Assembly (NCBI GenBank): GCA_947311845.1
Contig: CAMZMU010000041.1
Coordinates: 115,592,094-115,656,093, forward strand
Reading direction: 5' to 3'
DNA: 64,000 nt
Source: Poa pratensis
Taxonomy: Eukaryota; Streptophyta; Magnoliopsida; Poales; Poaceae
Positions 43,065-53,975 of this stretch are shown here, piece after piece (positions within the stretch are counted from its first letter, which is position 1; every line of letters starts with the position of its first letter). The notes under the pieces are model-generated. The model ran no database searches and had not been told where the DNA came from. It was given only the letters and a program-made list of their open reading frames with translations. The position numbers and the translations under genes were made by a program.

Positions 43065-44640
43065 ATGGAAAGAACATGAGGAAGCTAGAGAAGAACCATG
43101 GAGAACTGGTTTTGCTCGGTGCCTCGCCTGCGTTGGATTGTGTCGCCTCCTTGCACTCATTCTCTGCTTGATCTCCACTCATGTTCAGGTGGCGATGAGG
43201 GTACAGATGGAAGAATTCGATGGGTAAGGGAAATTCTTGATTTCATATGTTACCATTTTTAAAACTGTGGGTGCTGGTATGTGTTTTGCTCTAGGCTGTG
43301 CAAGCCAAGTGGTGGTGTTGCTTCTTTATACAAATGCACAAGTGGTGGTGTTGCTTCTTTATACAAATGCCTTGAATTTTTGTTTTGCACATACCCACAT
43401 CACTTTGCCTGTATGTACAATAATGAATTTTTTTTTGCCACAATAGTTGATTTTCCTCTACTGAAATTTGTCTTGGATATAATGATAGAGGTCTCTCAAC
43501 TTGAAATCCCTATGAATCTTTGTCAGTGTAAACTTAGCGTAGATTTATTTGCTCATTGTTTTTCCTCTGGTTTTCCCTCTGAATACCATAGCACATTGTC
43601 TCTTCCTCAGTAATAGCTTAATCCCCATATTTTTGTATAAAGCAGCTTCACTTCTTCCATCAGGAGGACTTTTGTCCTTTTTAAGTTATAAGGTTCCTCT
43701 GTTTATTTTTTTCACCTTCAGGTATAAGCAATGATTCCATCACAAACCATTCTAATAAGTCAAGTACACATGCTCTCACTCCACCCCTTCTAATTTTCTT
43801 CTGTTTATTTTGTTCATTATGATATAATATCCAGAACATCATGCTGGTAGTAAAGGTTAATTATGTATGCAGGTGGTTTGCATGGCAGATGCGCGTGTAA
43901 TGAATTTTACTACTGGATTTAGGATTGAGAGGACCATGATGAATGGCCAAACAACAGGAGCTTCATGCACACTGTTGGCAAGGTTAGCTTGCATACTAAA
44001 AGATTATTTTTGTAGTAGCACGGTGTATTCACCAAATTCGATATTTGCGTCTGTTGGTCAATTGCTCCAATAGATTTTTACCTTTGGGCTTCTGGCTCGG
44101 TTGAATTTAATTAATACTGCTTTACATGGTAATTCACAACAATGTCAGAGTTAGATATTGATTCATTGCATGCACTCCTTAGGTTGCAAATAATTCATTG
44201 GAGCCAGTTTAGGTTTGCCTCACCAATACTTTGCCTCTGTATGGTGTTACACTTCCTGTTATTCTTTTTTTAATATGAATACTTGCTTTGTGTCATCTTA
44301 TGTATCAGTGTATTATATATTCATAGGATTTTAGCTGTACCTTGGGAATTACTTCACATTTTAATTATGTGATGTTCATATTTCAAATGCAAATTGATCA
44401 TCTAAATTTTAACATGTGCATTTTGAGATGATTGCCTTGCAATTCCTGGAAGATTAATCCTGTTTCTGCTTAAACTTACTCTGTGTCTTATCACCGATGA
44501 GCTCATACAATTTCCGCCCAAATCGAGTTGCTTTAGTGCAAACTTGAATATCATTGCTTACAAAATATATAATGTAATTAAAACGATAAAACAAACCACA
44601 CACAAAAATTCCCACCAAGGCAGCGGCGTGTCGCCGGCCG
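43065..44640. other. Possible intron sequence or downstream spacer
   Basis: T-rich, intron-like sequence with two or three short exon-like islands (near 43190 and 43870). It also has a short tandem repeat 'caagtggtggtgttgcttctttatacaaatgc' at about 43308 and 43340. No other gene seen. Confidence 0.35.
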
Positions 44641-44805
44641 AATTCCACTAGTTTAATTAAGAAGAACGGTGCAACACCACCAAAATTGCGAGTAAGAGGA
44701 CTCCAACTCGGGTGGGTGGGAAGGAATCAACCCCTCCCACTACTAGGCTATGCCTTAGTTTGCCAAGTGAGAAGAGAGGAAGAAGGACAGGTAGACTGGT
44801 GATTA

Positions 44806-45019
44806 CTGGCCAATCTGTTTTTAAGCTGGTGTTTGGAGCCTCAAACGTGTTTGGATTGGCTCCAAACTTAGTGAGCTTGTTCCTTAATTTGAGCAATTCG
44901 ATCTGGTTAATAATTTGAGATTTCGGCCAGTGGAGTAGCATATTAGAGAGGGGTTTTATCAGTTCGGTATGCTGCAGCTTTAGCACAAAGCAATTTGGTA
45001 GGCGAACAATTTGGGCTGA
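44806..45019 (+). mobile_element. Partial Copia-type LTR copy
   Basis: 'aagctggtgtttggagcctcaaa..tgtttggattggctccaaactta' through 'ctgcagctttagcacaaagcaatttggtaggcgaacaattt' is the diverged counterpart of 47183-47390. It is cut at 45020 by the next LTR element. Confidence 0.6.
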
Positions 45020-46690
45020 TGAAATGATCGAATAAGTCAAATAGAGGGGGTGGAGGGGAGTGGGAATAGGCGACTATAAATTTTACTTTTCTTTTAACAA
45101 ATTAGGGGTAACTAAAAAATAGATTATATTGATTATGCAACCTATGTGATGATCAAGTACAAGTTAGCGTACATGATACACAAGTAAGCAATACTAGCAA
45201 CAAGTAAATAAAGGGGTTGAGGGATAACCACAAGGTAGACACCGAGATTTATTCCGAAGTTCACTTCACAAGAGAAGCTAGTCTCCATCAGAAGGTGTGG
45301 AGTCATAAGGATCGCCAAATAGCCCCAATGCTCACATTATTCTCCTTGTGCCTCCACCAAGGCAGAGTGCCACGATCTAATATGTGTGTTCCTTTGAAGG
45401 CGGCAACCAAAACCTTTATAAACAAGGTGAAGGCTTGCTCCACAACTTAATTGGAGGCTCCCAACAAGATCCCAGTGCTCCTCACCACCAAGGAAAGCTC
45501 CAAGACAATGACTTATGTCTAGGGTTTGAAGAAGGGGGCAATGCCTAGAGGCGTTTCAGACAGAGCCCAGGCCAGTCCGGCTCACCCAAACAGGGGAGTC
45601 CAGACTAGATAGCCCGGCTCTGAGACGAATTAATATGCATGCCCCAGACCAGACCGATTGTTGTTCGGGCCCAAGTCCACTATGCATAATACCGTACTCT
45701 AACTGAGCCCAAAACAGGCCCGAATTTGTCCGACTGCCCAGAGGAAGTGCCAGACAGTCTGGCTAGGTGGTCTGACCGTTCTGGTTCCACACACAGAAAC
45801 ATATTGGCAAGGAGGTGAAGGCTTCTGGTGGGTTGATAGCATTTTAAAGATCCGATTCCTCCATGAAAATCCTTTGTGCATTCCCTCTTGATATTATGGG
45901 AACTAGCTACAAAGCGGAACAAAAAACGATGTCTTCCCGCTCTTTTCTCATTTAAAATTTGTGGGTCCACCTTTCCATTTGGTTCATCTTTGAAATAATC
46001 TAGGTTATTTGAAGCAAACGATTAGACACCCTATTGTTGTCATTAAACATCAAAATACATTTAGGGCACAAAAGGTCCTTTCAATCTCCTCCTTTTGGTG
46101 CTTGATGAAAACACAATGATTTGCAAAGTAAATATATAATAATAGGAGCAAACCAAAATGATCTATAAAATATAGACATTCTTCCCCTAGTGCATAATTT
46201 AACTTGCATTTGAATACAAGATGCACACCTACTAGGATCAACACCCCCCCTAGATTTTATAAACCATACAACTAGTGCAATATAAGGATATATCAACAAG
46301 TATTGCAATTGCACTAAAACACACTTGAGGCAACATATAGGGCACAAACAAATCATAGGCCAAATAATATTTCTAGTAAGACATGGCATCACTTAGGAAA
46401 AACTAGCACAAGATATACAATAGCTCACCATAGTCTTGATAACCGGCAGATCATATGTACCAACATGAACATAAGGTAGCGAAGTTCACAAATTCTCAAA
46501 CACACGATGTGAATAGTTCTATGATACAACAAGGCAAATGGGAAGGAACAAATAAGATGCAAACCCCCAGTTGACAACCCTAATAGAACTTTCTCTCCCT
46601 TTGGCATCAATACACAAAAAAGGAAGAGAGCAATGCTAACGCCGAGCTAGATCATGCGGCAGGGTCATTGGGGGCATCCTCGTCTTCTCG
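45020..46690 (-). mobile_element. LTR retrotransposon 3' part, antisense
   Basis: An LTR of about 1064 bp (45020-46083) has TGAAAT at its left and CCTTTCA at its right. Read on the minus strand, a purine tract AAAAGGAGGAGAT immediately precedes the LTR start TGAAAGGACC. The sequence to its right (46084-46690) is non-coding internal 3' sequence. No pol domain is retained, so it is truncated. The LTR terminus 'cgcctattccca...cccctcta' resembles that of the solo LTR at 61273. Confidence 0.6.
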
Positions 46691-46794
46691 TTATCTTGTG
46701 ACTAAAAGGACTGAAATGTGAGTTTGGTTTTAAACAAGACAAGTATGTGCTTTTATGTGATAGAGTGCCATCCACCTAAGTAATAATGCAAGTT

Positions 46795-47491
46795 TTGATT
46801 CAAGGTCGAAGCATATTGAGATTGAGGTATGCCATCATTGGATTCGAGATGTGCTGAATTTGAAGCAAATGAAAATCGAGAAGGTGAACACAAATATCAT
46901 TTGGGATGATGTTGACCAAGGTGGTGACAAGATAGAAGCTCGATATATGCCGAGTTGCCGACGACTCACTGGTATGACTGCCGGTAGGCAATGAGACCCT
47001 TTATGATGTCGAGAGGGGGAGTTTGTTAAGCCATGTAACTCCACATGGAGTGTTGGCGGGCCGACTTTAGCCCAAGAAGTTCAACACATGTGAACCGTTG
47101 ATCGCAGTTTGCGTCCAATAATTCGGCTGTCTCCTTGGCATAGAGTGTAGAAGAAAATGCTAGCCACTAGAGTGGTGGACTGGTCTGTCTTTAAACTGGT
47201 GTTTCAAGGATCAAAAGAGTTTGGATTGGCTCCAAACTTGGTGATATTGTTTCTTACTTGGACCACTTCGATGTGGTTATCTAGTTTGAGATTTGTGTCA
47301 GTGGAGCATCATAATCGAGAAAGGTTTTGCCAGTTCAGACTGCTGCAGCTTGAGTACAGAGCAGTTTTGGTATGCGAACAATTTAGACATGCAAACGATA
47401 TACAATTGAGCTTAAACTTGGTGATAAAGTTTGGAACACATAAGTCCACTGGTATACCAAGTTTCGTGCACTTTGTATTTGTGGTTTAACA
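46795..47491 (+). mobile_element. Copia retrotransposon 3' end: RNase H tail, PPT, LTR
   Basis: Decayed coding sequence at 46800-46980 reads RSKHIEI...HHWIRDVLNLKQMKIEKVNT and later RYMPSCRRLTGMTAG, the pattern at the C-terminus of Copia RNase H (KHI.[IV]R.H.IR...). A purine tract GAGAGGGGGAGT precedes an LTR of 468 bp (47024-47491) starting TGTTAAGCC and ending GTTTAACA. The 5' half is missing. Confidence 0.65.
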
Positions 47492-48270
47492 GCGTGATTA
47501 CCGAAGGGGACAAAAACTCTGATATTTCCGCTTTGCTGAAATCTTGCCTCTTGTTGTTGATATTTTCGCTTTGCTAAAATCTTGTCTCTAGATGTTCTAG
47601 AGAAGACTTTGTACCCAGATTGCTCATGGTGAAATTTGCATGAATCAGGTGGTTCGTAGCCGTGTTTTTTACTCCTCGCACCGAGGAGGCTTTTCACATA
47701 AATCTTTGTGTCATTTGTGCATATGATTGTGTCTATTTCCGCTGCATATCTGCTGGTTAAAACTATTCTCGTAGTTTATTCAGCCTGGTGGGTTGTGTAT
47801 TTTCTCCCTCTCACTACCAACACACTGTGGGTACAAATATAGTTGCGGCACAAAATGAATGACATGGACGGATCATTTATCCGAAAATGATCTCGGGCCA
47901 CTAAGAACTTAAAGTTTTTGTTTATGAAAACACTTTTATTAGAACTTTTTTACAAGTACACACAAGATGATTATTATGTACCTGCAAAATAATAAATTTG
48001 TTATTTTCTGCTACACAAATAGGAGGATCTATGACATATGTACTTTTGCTAAATTGTATATCCACACAATCTTTTTGATTTAGCACGCAAATGAACATAA
48101 AATTTGTTATTTTTCTGCTACACAAAAAGGAGTATGGCACATCTTGATGTATATGTGGGATTTGTTTTAGTTCGTTCTGAAACTTGGAAATATGATTTTT
48201 CTTTTATTTATTTGTTTATTTTGAAAATGTCGAGCTCTTATAGATCCAGACCCAAACCACCACATTCACA
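47492..48270. other. Spacer without recognisable gene
   Basis: AT-rich, no conserved reading frame. 'ctgaaatcttgcctcttgttgttgatatttt' has an immediate near-repeat 'ctaaaatcttgtctctagatgttc' around 47535-47600. Confidence 0.4.
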
Positions 48271-48279
48271 GATGGAGGC

Positions 48280-50235
48280 CATATCCGAAGATAACAGAAA
48301 TGGAGCAAAAAATTAAGCATCCTCTTCAGTTGCATCTTGACATGAAAGCTAACTATCTAGGAGCGATACAGATGAATTATTTTCTTGCTACTAGAACACT
48401 ATAAATATCTTCCTAAGATTGGCCAGTCTTTAATCTCTACAAGTGAGAGTGATATCTGCAAAAGGAGATTAATTACATGCTATATCTACACCTCATCAGA
48501 GAAGTAAGGAAGGAGATTCCCAACTAATTAATTATGATTGCGGTTTGAGCCGCTGCTTGGGATGTGCCTGCCGGCGTTGAACTCCACCTCCCTGGTTGAC
48601 TTGCCGTTCGCCGGACGGCGAACGCCCTCTACGTGGAACTCGTTGGTGTCCTTGCCCACCATGGCCGTGCTAGCCGGCTGCACCACCAGCAGCAACCTCC
48701 TCGCCGCCGCAGGACCACGATGACCCTGCTGCCACAGCCACCGGGCGACGACCCTCGTCTTGTCGCAGCAGCGGCAGCATTGATGTCGCCGGGAGACACG
48801 GCGGCCTTTGTCGATGGCGACGCCGCCGTGGCATCCGTGAGCAAGAGAAGCAGGAGCACGGTGGCAAGGAGGCAGTAGACGGCGACCGTGACGGGGCTCC
48901 GGCGCCGACCGCCTAGAGCCAGCTTGATCTCCATATATGGTGGCGCTAGCTAGCTCGCTGAGCTTGATCCGATCGTAAAGTTGGTGGCGCTTGTGGTACG
49001 TCGGAGCTGCAGATCGCCGTCGACCCTTATATATACCGTACGTGAGGCAATGATGCAAGTGAAAGCACGCAGCTTCCACGAGTGGCGTGCGTGGGAACGT
49101 GGAGTGAGCATGTTACGGCATGCGTCTCTCCACGTGTTCTTCTATTTTTTTTCTCTTGGTGTGGAAATGGAGCCAAAGGCAGCTAGCCATGTCATGTACT
49201 TCCTGAATATGTTATATGTGCAAGCTGTGGGAAGAACATGTATCCCCCGAGCGGAGATCTGGATCCATTTCCCTCTATTTTTCGACTAGGGAGAACGAGA
49301 GGGTTTATTAGTAGTACTAACCAATAATTAGTTAGTACATATCACTTCAGCTAATTTAGTTGCTTGAAGATTTTGTAGATTTCAGTCACTTCCACTTGAA
49401 ATTGTACGTCACTCTGCCTGTACTTTTAAGGTGTGGGATTTCTAGCAAAACGTAATAAAACTTGCCATAGGTTATACATGGAGTGAGGCGCCAGAGATGA
49501 TAAAGATAGTTGGATTCCATCTAAAATCTAGAATATAACCAAGATTTAAATAAACTCAGGTCAATTTATTAGTCCAGTGCAGTGAGCGCATCAACACACA
49601 GGGAGGAGATATTATTCGATTGTGCACAAACAAGGAAGCTTTGTTTCTCTCTCGCCAAATATGCATCACCTGTGCTTTATTTTTGCAACTGGTTACTGGT
49701 ATCACCTATGTTTTCAGTATCACATTGCCGGTTTGTGACTTTTGTGTGGATTTACCGGTATAGATGTGTCTTGTTCGGACTTGCGCGAACGCCGACCATG
49801 TGATGCTATCTTTGACCAATATTATATGTGCTGCCGTCCAGCCGTAATACCCACCCTACTCTTTCTCACCGTGGCATGTGATCAGGCACTCATACTATAA
49901 AGTCCATATATTTTTCATTTTCCCATATTGCACACTTTAAGGATAATCAAGAACCTCCCCCACAGAAAAAAAAGGATAATCAAGAACCGCAATTTTTTCT
50001 TCTTGATATAATTACTCATTTCTCATCTTGGTTTGTGTCTTCAGAATCACATAAAGAATGCTCAAGATTCAGATCCGCCAGGTACAGCGAAGCTTAATCG
50101 TGGAGAGGTACGGCCAACCCGTCAGTTACAAACGTATCATACACAGATGCACTGTTCCTTGTATTTGTAACGGTAGTAGCTGTCTGGTCTGGGTTATGGA
50201 GTATGTCGACTAAATCCAGTGCTATAATATTTTAT
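48280..50235. repeat. Segmental duplication, copy B
   Basis: A contiguous counterpart of 36720-37640 plus 40115-41060. It includes the peptide gene and promoter at 48528-49100 and the 'cttgcgcgaacgccgaccatgtgatgctatctttgacc' block at 49780. It also holds the empty site 'aacgtatcatacacagatgcac' near 50130, where copy A carries a TRIM. The Stowaway, LINE and MULE of copy A are also absent. Confidence 0.8.
48528..48934 (-). pseudogene. Small secreted-peptide precursor, copy B (mid-gene frame change)
   Basis: The start at 48934 gives MEIKLALGGRRRSPVTVAVY followed by a hydrophobic signal segment (CLLATVLLLLLLTDATAA), then ...INAAAAATRRGSS. Between about 48790 and 48720 the frame changes to ARRLLLVVQPASTAMVGKDT, NEFHVEGVRRPANGK, STREVEFNAGRHIPSSGSNR and NHN-TAA (48528-48530). 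The C-terminus HIPSSGSNRNHN aligns without gaps to the IDA consensus pattern (.IP.S[AG]...HN) and also resembles CLE ends. The motif frame is open here, whereas copy A breaks just before it. The single-base frame change could be an assembly error. The two genes lie in the same orientation about 11.6 kb apart. Confidence 0.6.
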
Positions 50236-50407
50236 CTACCTTTTGCTGAATATACCAAGTGAAAATGCCATGATTTTAGTTAATTCCTAGTAATGAGGGT
50301 AAACAATGACTGCTCCCTCTGGTTCCCTAAATAAAATCATCCAACATGACGTTAACATTTACAAAATATTTGAATTGAGTACTAGGAAAACAAGTATATG
50401 TAAATTT

Positions 50408-50990
50408 GGAAAGTTTGGGCTCCACCAATGTGCAATTTTTTTGCATGGTTGGTGCTCCAAAATAGGATATGGACGGCCGATCGACTTCAAAAAAGGGGTG
50501 GCAAAATTGTGGAAATTGCCCTCTATGTAACCAAGTGCAAGAATCTTCGGGTACCTTCTCTACAAATGTCGCTTCACGATAAGGATATGGAAGGAGATCC
50601 TCACTTGGTGTGGTTGCCATGATATCGTTCCGGCGCTTTGGGTAAATGAGGCATCCGTTATTGAATGGTGGACAAGGCTTGCGTTGGATCACGGTGTGGC
50701 GAGAAAGGCCATGTCCTCCATGATAATGCGCATCTCTTGGGAGGTGTGGAAGGAGCGCAATGCTCAGGTTTTTCGTCATGTGGTGTCACCGGTGGCCGTT
50801 GTTGTTTCTAGAATTAAAAGTGAGGCGAGAGCTTGGTGTTTGGCCGGTGCCAAATTTTTTGGGGAATGTAATCCCTGGAGAGTATCTCTTTTTGTTGAAG
50901 TCCTAGGGCATGCCCTAGGCGCTTGTCTAAACCTCTAAAACTTCTCCTTATTTAATGAAAAAAGCAAGTCTTTTGCCTTGTTTTAAAAAA
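50408..50990 (+). mobile_element. 5'-truncated LINE (zf-RVT region) with poly(A) and TSD
   Basis: A 583-bp insertion between AAGTATATGTAAATTT (50392-50407) and AAGTATGTAAATTTT (50991-51005), ending in an A-rich tail. The frame-shifted coding remnant reads FFAWLVLQNRIWTADRLQKR, then (other frame) DIVPALWVNEASVIEWWTRL and WEVWKERNAQVFRHV. This is the zf-RVT/linker region at the C-terminus of plant LINE ORF2. Truncation at the 5' end is typical of incomplete target-primed reverse transcription. Confidence 0.85.
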
Positions 50991-51005
50991 AAGTATGTAA
51001 ATTTT

Positions 51006-51850
51006 CTAAAAAAATACTTTCACAGCTACAATTTTGTGAGGCTTTATACATTGAAATTAGGTGGTCAAGTTACATTTGGAAGAGGGCAGTACTGACTGTC
51101 TAACAATGGCACTATTTTTCTTTGTGCATCTACGGTCACCACATGGAAGAAGAGTGGCCATGGACCATCTGTCCCTTTATCAGTCCAAAGATTTGACCAG
51201 CTACTAGCCAATTAAGTTGAGTTAATTGCTCACCTCTTCAATCATTGCCACCTTCTTGGCCTATTCTCTCTGAGACTTAACTGGATCCATAATCAACTTG
51301 CACCTAGGCAAGCTACTAGATTAGAGCAGCCATGTTAAGTCTACAGATTTGACCAGCCATTGGCCAGCGGCCCTGTTTTTCCTCTTCATGCTTCAGTATG
51401 GGACTTTTTCTTGGCATTTTCTCTTGGACCACAGTGAAAGATCGCATATGGAACATGGGGGCATTGGGAGGGGTGAAGAGCATTATTCTCTGCATTTGTC
51501 AAGTGAACACAGTATTATATGTGCTCTGTCTTCGACTTCAGAGAACTCTGCTCGAATATTCTCCTGTCAGTAAAAACTCTGTAGCTGCAGTCAGTCCGGG
51601 GTTATGGTATTGCCCCTGGAACTGTGTTTCATGCAGAATCGAATTATGTCTTTATTATGAGTTTGATAAAAATATATGGCTTTGTGTATCAACTGTACGT
51701 ATGGGTTTCGTCTGTTGAACTCACCGATTAGTGAACAACTGAAGATAGATGTCATCGTTCTGCGACTGCGAGTATGCTGCACAGCTGGGACGAAGAACAC
51801 GCACAGTAAATATATGCATTAACAAACTTTACAAGACAACTAACGAACAA
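51006..51850. other. Spacer upstream of tRNA-Ala
   Basis: No conserved reading frame. A short repeated phrase 'agatttgaccagc.a.t.gcca' occurs near 51188 and 51345. Confidence 0.4.
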
Positions 51851-51853
51851 CAA

Positions 51854-51926
51854 GGGGATGTAGCTCAAATGGTAGAGCGCTCGCTTTGCATGCGAGAGGC
51901 ACGGGGTTCGATCCCCCGCATCTCCA
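51854..51926 (+). tRNA. tRNA-Ala (anticodon TGC)
   Basis: A 73-nt intron-less tRNA. The acceptor GGGGATG pairs with CATCTCC (one G-U) plus A73. The D-arm lies in TAGCTCAAATGGTAGAGC (A box). The anticodon arm CTCGC-TTTGCAT-GCGAG has anticodon TGC, and the T-arm CGGGG-TTCGATC-CCCCG holds the B box GGTTCGATCC. A T-rich terminator follows within about 20-35 bases. All invariant positions look intact, so it is probably functional for GCN decoding. Confidence 0.96.
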
Positions 51927-52044
51927 ACTGAAACTTATTTTTGTAGTTTCCCCAATCCTTTTTTTTTTTTGCCGAACCTAGTCAGCTGGAGTTTCACAGC
52001 CACTTGCAGTCAAACAAACATTTGGAATACCGCTAATCCAGGAA

Positions 52045-53490
52045 CCGAGGAATTGGCAGGAAGACCACTCCGGAGCTAGAACTTCACGAGAACACCATGC
52101 AACAGTCTGACACCGACAGATTTCGGCGAAATCTGGAAATTGATGAACCTGCTATCGTGCTAATGCTAGTGCTGCTGGAGATTCGTGGGGATCATTGGAT
52201 AAAAGCGCTAGAAATCATATGAGCAATTCGTATTGGTTTTAAGCCGAGAAAAGGGACTATCGGAGGATGTGTCGAGCCGTGGCGATTCATCTCCTCTTTT
52301 CCCTTGCCGCTTTTAGTACTACAAGATGGCTAAACCAATATGTATCTAATAGTGCTCCATTGTCGATGAGCATGTTTTGGTGTGGATATAAATCAGAATG
52401 TTCTTCTCGCTTTGCTTTGATTGTTTGGTCTGTTAGGTGTGAGACGTCGCCAACTTTATCTGTGTCCTTAGGACAATGGAATATTTATTGTGCCATTTAT
52501 GCTGATAATGGAATTGGAGCCATGCTTCGTATGGAAAAAAATATAGGAGTATGTATGACCGAAGAATGTACAACTATGTAAGTTGATTAAATTTAATCCG
52601 TTGAACTGATCCTTGGAGATTATCTCATTCCTCCTAGGCACTAATGGGAGATTTAAAGACATAGATTTGTCCGACGAAGGATAAATGTGGCAACTGTAAG
52701 ATGTAGTTTCTTACTAAATTTAGAGACAACAGTGCATGACAATGCATACTGCATAGATCATGAATCTCAGCATGATGCGAATAAGTGATAAAGAGTTTTG
52801 ATGTTGATTGATAGGAAATTGACGTGGATTTAGTGTGTGCCGAGCGCACATAACAAGAGATGCTTGGTTCCGTTAAAACTAAAATTTTCCTATTGTATGC
52901 CTTATGTGTGGAGATAATTTAGTTATGTAACTAACATGTGGGGATAATTTAGTAGGAGACATATATTTCACATATTAGAATATATTTATCATAGTAAGCG
53001 CCAAGGTGACATCGTGGCGCAGCAAAGCGCGCTATACCCTTCTAGTGCTATCTACACCTTAGAGCTTTGCTACACCACTGTTCCTTGAGCTACCTTAAGC
53101 GTTATGCTCACAGAGTCGGTGAAATTCAGGACTCTTTGACACCATAAAGAGCAAGAACTTTACGAATACACCAGTCTGACACCCAACATATTTTGGCGAA
53201 TATTTGGAAATTGATGAACCTGCTATCTGAAATTTAGAACTTCGCAGAAACAAAATTATTCCTTAAGCTTTGATAAGCTCGCAGGAGAGTCGATGGAATT
53301 CAGAAATTGAGGACTCTTGACCATGCGGAGCCAGAACTTTACGGGTCACCATATTTTGCAGGTCACACCCGAAGAATCAACGAAAATCTCGCAAACTAAG
53401 GACCTAGTGAAAAGCAAACTAAGGACCTAGTGAAAAGCCTCTTTGGACCCGGAACTTCGAGAGAAGCACAATATTTCGTGTTCTGATGAA
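52045..53490. repeat. Dispersed degenerate repeat units between the tRNA and the ELMO gene
   Basis: Three related units at about 52045-52170, 53100-53250 and 53290-53490 share 'cagtctgacac', 'tttcggcgaaatctggaaattgatgaacctgctatc' and 'agaacttcacgag' type phrases. The last includes a perfect 23-bp tandem repeat (53391-53413 and 53414-53436, gcaaactaaggacctagtga...). No protein is encoded. Confidence 0.6.
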
Positions 53491-53975
53491 AGAAGTGGAT
53501 CTGCTCCTAGAATCATTCCATGATCTCTGAAGCCTTATGCAATGTTCGTGTTACTGTAGATTCCCTCCAAGCAAACCTCCCAATCAGCTTTGGCAGGTCC
53601 AAAGTATAAATACGTCAGGAACAAATGCTTTCTTGAGATTCCAACGAAAACTATCCTTCATACAAGAGGTGCAGCTTTTAATCCATACATATATCACATG
53701 TTTCAAAAGCAACGCTCCTGCAAATTGCTTTTTCACAGTAACATTTACAGTAAATCGGGTTACCCGAAAAAATAAGAGCTTAATGTCAAAACCTGTCAGA
53801 TGAAGTGTCTTTCCATTCAAAGTACTCTCTATTCAGATAACTGGATATGGAATATACATTTTCCTAATCTTACACAGCCTCCCGTCTTGAACAACCAATA
53901 AAAGAATTAGAACCATATTTAACAACATACTAACAGGTAAAAGGTCCTCCTTGTTCTGTAGAAGAGCAAACAGTG

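Noticed and set aside
51749..51931. Open frame ending GDVAQMVERSLCMREARGSIPR
   Set aside because: This is the familiar spurious translation across a tRNA-Ala gene, which is annotated instead.
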